The translations under genes were made by a program, and so were the position numbers. From NCBI GenBank assembly GCA_964393185.1, contig CAYMSO010000001.1:91765-155764 (forward strand): a stretch of DNA of 64,000 nucleotides, given 5' to 3'. This document shows, piece by piece, positions 32,979-41,973 of this stretch. Source of the DNA: CAYMSO01 sp964393185. Its GTDB lineage: Bacteria > Patescibacteriota > Dojkabacteria > J137. The notes below the pieces were generated by a model. It made no database searches. It saw nothing but the letters and a program-made list of their open reading frames with translations, and was not told where the DNA came from. Positions within the stretch are counted from its first letter, which is position 1, and every line of letters begins with the position of its first letter.

Positions 32979-34952
32979 CTATTCCAAATTCCACTCGCTT
33001 ATGTTTCTGAAGCGATCCTCTACGCTCGAAACATTTTGAAGATTGACGTTTTTTAGATCGTTATTTACGTAGTATAAAAATTTCGGATGATACAAAAATA
33101 CAAGAGGAGCGTCTTCCGCGAGCAAATCCTGAAATTCTTTATAATTTCTTAACCTTTCCTCTTTGTTATTATCGGGATCAAAACTTCTTGTTTGTTCCAA
33201 TAGCCTATCAACTTTTGGAAGTCGGACTAAACTTTCTTCGCCTTCTTTTCGATCTTCCCTAGGTTTTACAGTTTCTACCGATCCGGTATAGCCGGCAATG
33301 TTAAGTCCAGGATGATTTTGCTGCGAACTATGGTAGAGTTCATATCTATCTGGATCAATAAAAGTATTCATTCCGTACAAGACCGCATCAAAAAGCCTTG
33401 GAGCTACCACTTGCTCATTTAGTTCCTGAAGTGTCCAGCCATTTGCCGATGCTTCAGATTGTCCTGGTTGCTTTTTACGGTCTATTACCACATCAATTCC
33501 CACGTCAGCCAAGTCAGCTTTGATTGATTCAGCTATTCTTCTTCTATCGTAATTATCTACGAAGTATAACGAAAATCTAAGTACCTCCAAATCTTTATTA
33601 GTTCTATATTCATCTCCAGGCTTGATTGTCCAGCCAGATTCGTCTAACAGTTTTTCTGCAGCTGCTTTGTTGTAAGTTTTCCACTTTGTTTCTACATTAA
33701 AAAATTCCGAGATACTTGGAATAGGTCCAAAAGCTTCTTGCCCTGCTTGGCTCAATGCGCTATCGATAATACTTTGTCTACTTATTGCATAAGAAATAGC
33801 TTGTCTTACTTTTTTATCTTGAAAAAATTCAGGACCAATTGCCTGACCATCTGGAGTTTTTCTCAGGTTAAAATATAATCCCCAAAACTGGTTATAAAGT
33901 ACCGGACTAGCCTGAACTTTAACTTTAGGAAATTCATTGAGTTGTTTTAGATATTGTGTCGAAACCGATGCCAATGTATGAGCTTCACCATTTTCTACTG
34001 CTTTAGCAGCTGATTCTAGATCACGATAAAATACAAATCTAATTTGATCTATACTTGGTATATCCTCTATATGATGATATTCATCGTTGACTACTAAATT
34101 TATTGACTTATCTGTAATTTCGCTAAATTTATATTTTCCTGTACCTACAGGTGATCTATAAAGATTAGGTCGTCCTGAGTCTGCATTCGAAGCGGTTATA
34201 TCGCCACTAAGGTGTTTCGGAATAATTTTAATACTTAGCAATTCCAAAAAGTTAGAGAATATTGGGTTATCGCTACGTTCATTACATGTTAAATCTTCAG
34301 AATCGAGTGGTTTAGTACAAATTCTAAGAGAGTATTTTCCAAGCTTTTCCCATTGCAATTGCTTGACTGCTTGAATATATGCATTTTCACCTTCTAAGTT
34401 GGAAATTTTTTCTAGTGTACTAACTACATCATCGGATGTAAATTCTTTTCCATCATGCCATTTAACACCTCTCTTTAAATTGAATTGGTAGTCTGCCCCC
34501 TGTTTTATTTTTATTACGTTTTCGGCAAGAACTTCAGTCACTGTAGGTTCGTACTTACCTTTCGATGTTTCTTTATATTCATATATGATAAGAGGCTCAT
34601 ATATCAAGTCGACTAAGTCCTTTTCTAACTGCACATTAGAAGGAAGAAGTGGATTAACTTTATTAATTTTTTGAAGCTCACCATTAGAATCCACTCCCAT
34701 CACAACTCCCTCAATTAAAATGATATCTCTTGATTGGGCGACTATACCCTTACTAAAGCTAAAAAGAAAAATTGCCATTATTATCATTACTATTGTAGCC
34801 AAAATCATGTGGGAATAAGGAATAGAGAGATTGTATGTTCGAAGTAAATAAGCTTTAAGCCTAGTGTCGCCTATTAAAATATCAGGATAGGACCATAAAA
34901 GATCCCGTATTCCGTACAAAAAGTTTTCTACTCTCTTAATATACTTAAGCAT
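32979..34952 (-). CDS. Peptide/solute-binding protein, SBP family 5
   Basis: 657 aa. A 47-residue cytoplasmic tail and one transmembrane anchor (about 48-68) precede a family-5 extracellular solute-binding domain (DppA/OppA-like): LVDLIYEPLIIYEY near the start, LKRGVKWHDGKEFTSDDVV, and VRQAISYAISRQSII. It should capture peptides outside the membrane. The N-anchor replaces the usual lipoprotein signal. No Dpp/Opp permease gene is adjacent. It overlaps the end of secG by 8 nt. The cytoplasmic M3 and M20 peptidases elsewhere in the window would fit peptide use. Confidence 0.88.
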   Translation of the reverse strand: MLKYIKRVENFLYGIRDLLWSYPDILIGDTRLKAYLLRTYNLSIPYSHMILATIVMIIMAIFLFSFSKGIVAQSRDIILIEGVVMGVDSNGELQKINKVNPLLPSNVQLEKDLVDLIYEPLIIYEYKETSKGKYEPTVTEVLAENVIKIKQGADYQFNLKRGVKWHDGKEFTSDDVVSTLEKISNLEGENAYIQAVKQLQWEKLGKYSLRICTKPLDSEDLTCNERSDNPIFSNFLELLSIKIIPKHLSGDITASNADSGRPNLYRSPVGTGKYKFSEITDKSINLVVNDEYHHIEDIPSIDQIRFVFYRDLESAAKAVENGEAHTLASVSTQYLKQLNEFPKVKVQASPVLYNQFWGLYFNLRKTPDGQAIGPEFFQDKKVRQAISYAISRQSIIDSALSQAGQEAFGPIPSISEFFNVETKWKTYNKAAAEKLLDESGWTIKPGDEYRTNKDLEVLRFSLYFVDNYDRRRIAESIKADLADVGIDVVIDRKKQPGQSEASANGWTLQELNEQVVAPRLFDAVLYGMNTFIDPDRYELYHSSQQNHPGLNIAGYTGSVETVKPREDRKEGEESLVRLPKVDRLLEQTRSFDPDNNKEERLRNYKEFQDLLAEDAPLVFLYHPKFLYYVNNDLKNVNLQNVSSVEDRFRNISEWNLE

Positions 34953-35181
34953 TTAAAACTCCAATGGCAATGGATAATATTATAAATGTGACTGTTAACA
35001 GTATAGAACTATTAAATAAGACTGCCTCTAAACCTCTCTTGGATCTATAACCTTCACCACCTGCGGATGCTCCTCCGAATACTGTTCCCAAACCACCCTT
35101 TCCACTTTGAAGCAAAATAGTAGTCATTAATCCTATTGAATTTGCTACTAATAAATATTTAAGTACATTGACTAATTCCAT
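34945..35181 (-). CDS. secG: Preprotein translocase subunit SecG
   Basis: 78 aa from ATG 35181; an in-frame ATG at 35217 would overlap the previous gene and adds residues not typical of SecG. Two transmembrane helices flank the conserved loop LLQSGKGGLGTVFGGA followed by SKRGLEAVLF. SecG assists SecYE during protein export. It lies between a four-TM protein and the peptide-binding protein. Confidence 0.9.
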   Translation of the reverse strand: MELVNVLKYLLVANSIGLMTTILLQSGKGGLGTVFGGASAGGEGYRSKRGLEAVLFNSSILLTVTFIILSIAIGVLNA

Positions 35182-35197
35182 TGAATCTAAATAATAA

Positions 35198-35611
35198 CTA
35201 TTTCTTGGCCTTTGCATTCAAAATTGAAAGGATCACGCTAAATAAAGATGAAAACAAACTGATTACGATCAATCCAAATGTTTTATCTTCTACTGTAATG
35301 AATTTTGTAGTGTTATTAAGCATAATTGCTCTTGTTCCATCAGCAAATACAAAAAGATCAAAAACATAATAACCAATAAAGTAAAACATGAATGTTGCAA
35401 CAACACCTATAAGCACAAGTGCACCTGGGGTTTCTTTTACTTTGATAAATTCCAATAATTTTGGCGTTGATGCCATAAGTATTCCAAATAAGAGACCTAC
35501 AAAGATGTAATCAGTCAGCTCATTATTTCCAACGCTAAATATGTTTCGAAAAAATACCATAATAAAAAAGAATAGTGTGAAATTCGATAATGCTGAATTT
35601 GCAATCTTCAT
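35198..35611 (-). CDS. Four-TM membrane protein, unknown
   Basis: 137 aa with about four hydrophobic segments (5-22, 30-48, 62-82, 108-130). It ends with NAKAKK at the stop 35198, 16 nt before secG begins. No family is recognised. It is likely co-transcribed with secG. Confidence 0.6.
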   Translation of the reverse strand: MKIANSALSNFTLFFFIMVFFRNIFSVGNNELTDYIFVGLLFGILMASTPKLLEFIKVKETPGALVLIGVVATFMFYFIGYYVFDLFVFADGTRAIMLNNTTKFITVEDKTFGLIVISLFSSLFSVILSILNAKAKK

Positions 35612-35677
35612 ATTAATTGATTAATTATTAACTTATTAAGAAATTATAATATAATGACCAAAATAATCAAAATATTC

Positions 35678-36769
35678 TTATCTAATATATCTTCTAATGG
35701 ATAAGTAACTACTGATTGCTCCAAGAAGAAAACCTATTAGACCGATGGCGCTAATTATACCTAAAACGTGGTACAGCTGGACTTCTGGCCATTCCAAGAC
35801 GCTGAAATTTTCGAGCAGGAATAGTCGAAACTCGGGATCAATTTTAAATTCAAATATTAATAAATAAATACTTCCTAGAATTCCGGTTGCAGTCAATGCT
35901 CCTACTAATCCATAAAATCCACTTTCCAATACATACGGTGCTCTAATAAAAAACAAACTACCTCCAACTAGCTGCATAACACCTATTTCTTCCATTTGAT
36001 TGTATAATCTAAATTCAACAGTCATAAAGGTAAGGAAAAATATAACTATAGATAGCATTGTAATTACTACTACTCCTCCCAATCGCAGTCTAGAAAATGC
36101 GCTTCTTTGTGTTTCTAACGATTCGCTATCTATTCCTATTTGAATTGGAGGTTGATTTGGCTCTTCGGAAAATTGATACCTAATATCTTGCGTTTCTGGT
36201 AGAACGCCTTCCGAAGAAGTTGCTTCTGTTGGTTGAGTTTCAGCAGTTGCTTCGTCTGATGCTTCCGTATTATCCTTGGCATCAGATTTTTCCAAATCTA
36301 CAATAATCAATTCTTGTAATTTAAAATCTATGTCTGCCTGTATCGTTTCAACTACTTTCTCGAATTCATCTAGTGTTTTGAGCCTAATATCTAAGCTTGA
36401 ATTTAACTTCTTAATTTCTTGTTGCTTTAGGACAGTATAAGTAGAGGTCAATAACACAGATGAATAATCCAGATATTTGTCGTATGCCTGCTCTTCGCTA
36501 GTAAAACCAATGCTATCAACTTGTGGAATATTTTGCCACTTGGTTTTGAGTTCCTCGATTATAGGAGTATCTTGCATGCCTACTTCAAAAAAGACCAAAA
36601 TATTACTTCTATTTTCGAAAGATTTGATGTAGAGGTTTGAAATATATGCAAGTCCACCAAATACTATCATTATAAAAAAAGATAATGTGACTACAGCAAC
36701 TGAACCAACTCCGATCCATCCACTTCTTTTGATATGTTTAATTGTATTTGAAAATATTCTTCCAAACAT
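35678..36769 (-). CDS. ftsX: Cell-division ABC transporter subunit FtsX
   Basis: 363 aa, longer than the usual ~300. N-terminal cytoplasmic segment and TM1 (about 20-43), the extracellular domain (FENRSNILVFFEVGMQDTPI onward, in part), then three TM helices with the MVEFRLYNQMEEIGVMQLVGGS-type loop (in part: MEEIGVMQLVGG). FtsX couples FtsE ATP hydrolysis to cell-wall hydrolases at the septum. The extracellular domain carries a low-complexity Thr/Glu/Ser/Ala insert at about 160-205 that explains the extra length. It follows ftsE by 9 nt. Confidence 0.9.
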   Translation of the reverse strand: MFGRIFSNTIKHIKRSGWIGVGSVAVVTLSFFIMIVFGGLAYISNLYIKSFENRSNILVFFEVGMQDTPIIEELKTKWQNIPQVDSIGFTSEEQAYDKYLDYSSVLLTSTYTVLKQQEIKKLNSSLDIRLKTLDEFEKVVETIQADIDFKLQELIIVDLEKSDAKDNTEASDEATAETQPTEATSSEGVLPETQDIRYQFSEEPNQPPIQIGIDSESLETQRSAFSRLRLGGVVVITMLSIVIFFLTFMTVEFRLYNQMEEIGVMQLVGGSLFFIRAPYVLESGFYGLVGALTATGILGSIYLLIFEFKIDPEFRLFLLENFSVLEWPEVQLYHVLGIISAIGLIGFLLGAISSYLSIRRYIR

Positions 36770-36778
36770 GATTATGTA

Positions 36779-38233
36779 TTAATTATTTAAGATCTTTTCT
36801 ATTGCTTTTGCTATTAAAATTACTTCTTCCGAATCAACGATCAAATCATCGGCTAATTTTTCAGGACCAAAATCTACTATTTCTTTGAGTGTTCCAAAAC
36901 CGGCACTAATTAAGTCGGCTTTGACATGGTTAGGTATTTCTAATTCCTGAACATATATTTTATTTAAATCTTTTTGACTAGGTTCTTCCGAAGGCATACT
37001 TGATTCGGTTTGTGTTGCTTCAGATTTAGTTTTTGATTGTTTAGTATTTTTCTTAGATTTTTTTTCTTCTTTTTTATTCTTTGTCTTCTCTTTTGTGTTT
37101 ACTAATTCCTGTTTTTTTTCCGAAGCAATATCTTCTTCGGCAGTACTTTGTAAATCAAGGTTCAGGTGCACTTGATGGTCTTCTGCTTTAGTATCATCCA
37201 AGTTCTTGTTCGACTCTGGTGACAGCTCTTTAACTTCCTTAGTTTTAATATCTATATGAATCTCGCCGAAATCTTCTTCATCCTGAACAATATTTTCTTC
37301 GAAATTAGCGCTTTCAGTTACTTTCGGTTCATCTTGAGTTTCTGCTTTTTTCTGTTTAATACTTGGAATAAAAAATAGTGCTTTTCTAAGTATTCCTTTT
37401 TTGGGTTCAGGTGCTTCTAATTCCTTTTCTTGTTTAATATTATCCTTTATTTTGCTAGTTAGATTAACTTTTATAGTCTTCTTTGGGGTTTCGTTTTTCT
37501 CTACTGCTGATTCTGGGTTTTCTTCGCTCAATACTTTGCTTTCGAATTTCTGGGTAAATTCGTATTCACCTTTATTATCATCTCTGAGCATTGTACCGTT
37601 TTCCATTTGAATCACTCTTTTATTTAGGGAATTGACAATATCTGTACCATGAGTCGACATTATAACTGTTGTTCCCCAATTATTAATCTTGGTTAAGATC
37701 TGAACAATATCCCATGCACTTGCTGGATCCAGATTTCCTGTTGGTTCATCTGCAATTAGAATTTTGGGATTATTGGCAAGTGCTCTTGCTATTGCAACTC
37801 TTTGCTGTTCACCGCCAGAAAGTTGTCTTGGAAAAGAAGAAAGCCTATGGCTTAAACCTACAATATCTAGTACATAAGGTACTCTTTCTTTAATTTCTCT
37901 GCTTGGCTTACCTGCGGCTTCCATTGCAAAGGCGACATTTTCATATGCAGTTTTATCTCCAATTAGTTTGAAATCTTGGAAAATTACTCCCACTCTTCTT
38001 CTTAGGTGATAAATTTTGCTACGCGAGATGTTTGTAATATCTTGATCATCAAAAAATATCTTCCCTCGAGAAGGTTTTTCGTCTCGTATTAGCATTTTTA
38101 ATAGGGTTGTCTTTCCGCTACCTGACGGACCTATTAGAAAAACAAACTCTCCTTCTTTTATTGCAAAATTTATATTACTAACACTAGGGATATTTCCCGG
38201 ATAAATTTTACTTACATCTTTAAATTGTACCAA
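36779..38233 (-). CDS. ftsE: FtsE ATPase with long charged linker and C-terminal HhH-like domain
   Basis: 484 aa; normal FtsE is about 220-230. Residues 1-215 are a complete ABC ATPase: Walker A GPSGSGKTT (35-43), signature LSGGEQQRVAIARAL, Walker B ILIADEPTGNLDP and switch His (STHG). Residues about 220-425 are Glu/Lys-rich and disordered. The last ~60 residues (VQELEIPNHVKADLISAGF, then LADDLIVDSEEVILIAKAIE) resemble the helix-hairpin-helix repeats of NusA/RpoA C-terminal domains. It energises FtsX at the septum. The added domain is unusual. Confidence 0.9.
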   Translation of the reverse strand: MVQFKDVSKIYPGNIPSVSNINFAIKEGEFVFLIGPSGSGKTTLLKMLIRDEKPSRGKIFFDDQDITNISRSKIYHLRRRVGVIFQDFKLIGDKTAYENVAFAMEAAGKPSREIKERVPYVLDIVGLSHRLSSFPRQLSGGEQQRVAIARALANNPKILIADEPTGNLDPASAWDIVQILTKINNWGTTVIMSTHGTDIVNSLNKRVIQMENGTMLRDDNKGEYEFTQKFESKVLSEENPESAVEKNETPKKTIKVNLTSKIKDNIKQEKELEAPEPKKGILRKALFFIPSIKQKKAETQDEPKVTESANFEENIVQDEEDFGEIHIDIKTKEVKELSPESNKNLDDTKAEDHQVHLNLDLQSTAEEDIASEKKQELVNTKEKTKNKKEEKKSKKNTKQSKTKSEATQTESSMPSEEPSQKDLNKIYVQELEIPNHVKADLISAGFGTLKEIVDFGPEKLADDLIVDSEEVILIAKAIEKILNN

Positions 38234-38328
38234 TGCAATAACGATAATTTATTAGACAATAACAGTATACATGTTTAGAAAATTTTGTAAAAGAGAAATA
38301 GCATTCGGAAGAGTGCTTAACTTTATGC

Positions 38329-39606
38329 TTACTCGTATCTCAAAGCCTTGACTGGATCTAGTCTTGCTGCCTTCATTGCTGGATAAATTCCTGCAACCAT
38401 TCCTATTAAGATACTAATTAATATTATTCCTGCAATTACCATAGGGTCTAGTGTAAAGAAAGTATCTGCAGTAAGTCCTTCTTCTTTTAGAAGATCAACA
38501 ATTACGGGGTTCAATCCAAACATGAGTAATGTGGTAACTAAAATGCCGTTTAATCCACCAATAAGACCAATTGTTCCTGCTTGGATTAAGAATATTGCAA
38601 GTACTTGTTTGTTCGATGCACCGATAGCTTTAATTATACCTATTTCTTTAGTTTGTTCGTAAATACTCATTACCATCGTATTGATTATTCCAATTGATGC
38701 CACAAATGCCGAGATTAGACCAAACAATGTTAACGATAATGTTAATACTACTGTAACCTGGTCAACTAGAGTCAAAATATCCTCTGATGTTATTGCAGAA
38801 AGTCCAAATTCATCTTCTAGATACTTTACCATTTTGGGAACATTTTCTTCATCATTCATTTCTAAAAATATTTGATCGTAGCCAAAAGTATTTAAATAAT
38901 CCTTTGAATTTTGGAATCCTGAAGATACTGCCAATATCTCTAAGCTTCTGTCTAAATTAATAATTCCATCAGTTCTGTCTGCTCCCGAATCTATGAACCC
39001 TGCAATCACAAATTCATATTTTGCATTAAGTAATCCCGCAGATCTTTGTGTAAAGAAACTATCAGTAGCTGGTTGCATTATTAGTTTTTTGCCTATTACC
39101 TCCTCTGGAGATAAGCCATAGTAGTCGGTAACATAATTTCCAACAAAAATTTCATTTTTTTCTGGTGTCATATCTTCTCCTTTAAAGTCAAGGAACATAC
39201 CAGTTCCTTCCAAAGTTTTAATTCCTGCCAAATAAGCTGGTGAATAAGCAGCTTCCTCTTCTCCTTCAATTGAAATTTCGAACTGAAGCAAGTTAGTCAT
39301 GGGGAAGGCTTTGGCAATATTTGGTTGAGATTCGATTTGCTTTAAGACAGTAGGTGTTATAAACTCAGGCTCCTTTTTCTTTTCTTTGTCGGAAGAAGGT
39401 CCTCCAAAGCTAAGAAAATCTTGCATACTTACTATTATCTGTGTTGGTTTGAATCTTGCTTCTAGTTCTCCGGTAATCACATTCCTTAATCCTTGCATTC
39501 CAAATATAATTGAGCTTAAGAGGATTACAGAAATGGTAATTCCCAAGCTTGTTAAAAATGTTCTTAATTTTCTTCTAAAAACCAGACTTAAACTATATTT
39601 AAACAT
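38329..39606 (-). CDS. MacB-type ABC transporter permease
   Basis: 425 aa. Topology of the FtsX/MacB superfamily: TM1 (about 15-38, after SLVFRRKLRTFLTSLGITIS), a large extracellular MacB-PCD domain (about 45-280), and three C-terminal TMs with MSIYEQTKEIGIIKAIGAS and a final YPAMKAARLDPVKALRYE, the classical end of these permeases. It pairs with the ATPase gene 10 nt upstream. It may export lipoproteins, peptides or drugs; substrate unknown. Confidence 0.9.
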   Translation of the reverse strand: MFKYSLSLVFRRKLRTFLTSLGITISVILLSSIIFGMQGLRNVITGELEARFKPTQIIVSMQDFLSFGGPSSDKEKKKEPEFITPTVLKQIESQPNIAKAFPMTNLLQFEISIEGEEEAAYSPAYLAGIKTLEGTGMFLDFKGEDMTPEKNEIFVGNYVTDYYGLSPEEVIGKKLIMQPATDSFFTQRSAGLLNAKYEFVIAGFIDSGADRTDGIINLDRSLEILAVSSGFQNSKDYLNTFGYDQIFLEMNDEENVPKMVKYLEDEFGLSAITSEDILTLVDQVTVVLTLSLTLFGLISAFVASIGIINTMVMSIYEQTKEIGIIKAIGASNKQVLAIFLIQAGTIGLIGGLNGILVTTLLMFGLNPVIVDLLKEEGLTADTFFTLDPMVIAGIILISILIGMVAGIYPAMKAARLDPVKALRYE

Positions 39607-39616
39607 TTTGTTATTG

Positions 39617-40291
39617 TTAATCTTTACTAATCTTTTCTACTTTTCCATCTTTTAGGAAAATTCTTTTTTTGACGTCACGAATAATATTCATATCGTGGGT
39701 GATTACTATCACTGTTGTATTATCTTCTTTATTAATTTGAAATAGCAAATCCATAATTGCATCACCTGTTTTGCTATCTAGATTTCCTGTTGGTTCATCG
39801 GCCAAAATAATATCTGGATTTGGTAGTAGAGCTCTAGCTATTGCTACTCTTTGAGCCTGCCCTCCCGATAGTTCGTTTGGTCTGTGTTTTCTTCTATCTT
39901 TTAATCCTACTTTTTCTAATATGTAGTCAGCCCTTTCTTTTAACTCCTTACCACTAAACTGCCTTCCGAATTTAACAGGAAGAAGTATATTTTCGTAAAC
40001 AGTTAGGGATGGTATTAAATAAAATTGTTGAAAAATTGTTTGTACAACATGTCTTCTATAAAAATTAGCATTATATTGCTTAATATCCTTATCTAGAATC
40101 ATAGCCATGCCTTTATATTCTCTGTCCAGACCTCCTAATATATTGAGAAGTGTGGATTTACCAGATCCCGAAGGACCAACTAAAGCTGCTATTTCTGCTT
40201 TTGCTATTTCAAAACTAGCTCCTCTTAAAGCATGTACTTCGTTTGATTTTGCTAATTTATACGTTTTTCTTAGATTTTCTACTTTTATCAC
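39617..40291 (-). CDS. MacB/LolD-type ABC transporter ATPase
   Basis: 224 aa, standard length. Walker A GPSGSGKSTLLNILGG (about 38-53), signature LSGGQAQRVAIARALL, Walker B IILADEPTGNLDSKTG and switch VITHD. LolD/MacB-type spacing. It forms a two-gene transporter with the permease at 38329-39606. Confidence 0.93.
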   Translation of the reverse strand: MIKVENLRKTYKLAKSNEVHALRGASFEIAKAEIAALVGPSGSGKSTLLNILGGLDREYKGMAMILDKDIKQYNANFYRRHVVQTIFQQFYLIPSLTVYENILLPVKFGRQFSGKELKERADYILEKVGLKDRRKHRPNELSGGQAQRVAIARALLPNPDIILADEPTGNLDSKTGDAIMDLLFQINKEDNTTVIVITHDMNIIRDVKKRIFLKDGKVEKISKD

Positions 40292-40391
40292 AAAGAATAA
40301 TTTATATCTATTAATTTTTTAAGTCAACTATATTCTAATACTATTTTAATTCCCAAGGTGATACAAATACTATTAGCTTTAAATTATCTAG

Positions 40392-41849
40392 CTACAGATT
40401 AGTATTCTCAAGTTTTGCGAATAAAACGCCTGAATTTCTTTCTCTGAGCATTTTTTCTGCTTTATTACAGCTTTCTGGAATTATTGGTGCGTAACAGGTA
40501 ATTACTCTGGATATTAAATAGCTAAGATTATTTAAAATTATTTCTACCTCTTCTTTTACTAAATCTTTATTCCAAGGTTCCTTTTCTGTAATATATTGAT
40601 TGCCAAAGTTTGACAGATCATTAGTCAAAGTTGCTGCATCTTGTAGTTCAAATAGTGAGTATCTTTGATTAATTCTACTTACAAAATCATCTACTGTAGA
40701 CTTAAAGTTATGCTCTATTTTTGATAAATTATTGATTTCTACTTCTTTTTTATTTGCCAAATGAATTACTCTGTTTAATAAATTGCCAAAGTTGTTGGCC
40801 AAGTATGCATTATAAATATTCTGTAGGTCTTCTTCTTTGTACGGTGTATCTCCGTATGTGCTTAGACCAGCAATCATATAAAATCTGACTGCCTCGTAGC
40901 CAAATTTATCGTTCTGGTCGAATGGAGAAACTACATTTCCTTTTGTTTTGGACATCTTGGTACCATCCGATGCTAGTATCATGCCATGGCAAAGTAGTTT
41001 TTTTGTATGTGGCAATTGGGCAGAAGCTAACATGGCCTGCCATATTGCTCCTTGGAACCTTAAGTTATCGGGCCCAAAAACTTGGACTCCTGGCCACCAT
41101 TGTTTTAGTTTCTCTTCATTGGTTCCGTATCCAATTGCATTTACATAATTGGTAAGTGCATCAAACCAAACATACATGACTTGATCGGAGTCATTTGGAA
41201 CTTCTACACCCCAAGGTAAATTTTTTCTGACGCGAGAAATGCTAATATCCTCCATGTTTTTAACCCAGTTTTTTAATTCCTCTATTTTGTTGGCTGGTTT
41301 TACTACTTCAGGATATTTGTCTAACCAAGATAGAAGTTCTTCTCTGTACTTAGAGAGTCTAAAAAAATAGTTCTCTTCGGATAATTCAATCGGTTCCTTA
41401 TTATGATCTGGGCACTTTCCATCCACTAGCTGTTTCTCTGTTTTAAATTCTTCGCAACCAACACAGTACAATCCTGTATAAGATTTTTTGTATATATCTC
41501 CTTTTTTATTACTGGTTAGCCAAAATTTTTGAGCTGGTTCTTTGTGATATGACTGACTTGTTCTGTAGAAATTATCATAACTAATTCCAAATAATTTACA
41601 AAACTCTTGCCATTTTTCGGCGTATTGATCAGTATATTGTTGGGGGGTTAGTCCTTTTTCTTTTGCTTTCTGATAAATTTTCAATCCATGTTCATCTGTT
41701 CCGACATTGAATAATACATTCTCGCTTCCTATCTTCTCCCTCATAAACCTGGTTATAACATCAGCCTGTATAAATTCGAGTGCATGTCCAATATGAGGTA
41801 TATCGTTAACGTAAGGAAGAGTTGTTGTTAAGTAAAATTTATTATTCAT
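40392..41849 (-). CDS. metG: Methionyl-tRNA synthetase
   Basis: 485 aa. Class I signatures are HIGH (19-22, in YVNDIPHIGHALEF) and KMSKT near residue 310 (DGTKMSKTKGNVVSP). A Cys-rich zinc insert is partly kept (CVGCEEF, then GKCPDHNKE, three Cys and one His). The C-terminal helical anticodon domain is present, but the appended EMAP/Trbp111-type domain is absent, as in short MetRS forms. It charges tRNA-Met for initiation and elongation. Confidence 0.95.
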   Translation of the reverse strand: MNNKFYLTTTLPYVNDIPHIGHALEFIQADVITRFMREKIGSENVLFNVGTDEHGLKIYQKAKEKGLTPQQYTDQYAEKWQEFCKLFGISYDNFYRTSQSYHKEPAQKFWLTSNKKGDIYKKSYTGLYCVGCEEFKTEKQLVDGKCPDHNKEPIELSEENYFFRLSKYREELLSWLDKYPEVVKPANKIEELKNWVKNMEDISISRVRKNLPWGVEVPNDSDQVMYVWFDALTNYVNAIGYGTNEEKLKQWWPGVQVFGPDNLRFQGAIWQAMLASAQLPHTKKLLCHGMILASDGTKMSKTKGNVVSPFDQNDKFGYEAVRFYMIAGLSTYGDTPYKEEDLQNIYNAYLANNFGNLLNRVIHLANKKEVEINNLSKIEHNFKSTVDDFVSRINQRYSLFELQDAATLTNDLSNFGNQYITEKEPWNKDLVKEEVEIILNNLSYLISRVITCYAPIIPESCNKAEKMLRERNSGVLFAKLENTNL

Positions 41850-41897
41850 TATTTAAAGATTTTATCATAAATTATAATGTTAAGTATTAACTGTCAG

Positions 41898-41960
41898 TTT
41901 TGGGTTATGGGTTTTGGGTTATGGGTTTTGGGTTATGGGTTTTGAGTTATGAGTTTTGAG
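41898..41960. repeat. 14-nt tandem repeat with G-quadruplex potential
   Basis: Three perfect copies of TTTTGGGTTATGGG (41898-41939), a fourth with two G-to-A changes (41940-41953) and a half copy (to 41960). Six GGG tracts with 4-nt loops lie on the plus strand. It sits between the start of metG and the end of the WecA-like gene. Confidence 0.9.
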
Positions 41961-41973
41961 CAGATTGAGGATA

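Noticed and set aside
41898..41960. CRISPR array
   Set aside because: The repeat is 14 nt with no spacers; it is a simple tandem repeat. No other repeat-spacer pattern was found in the window.
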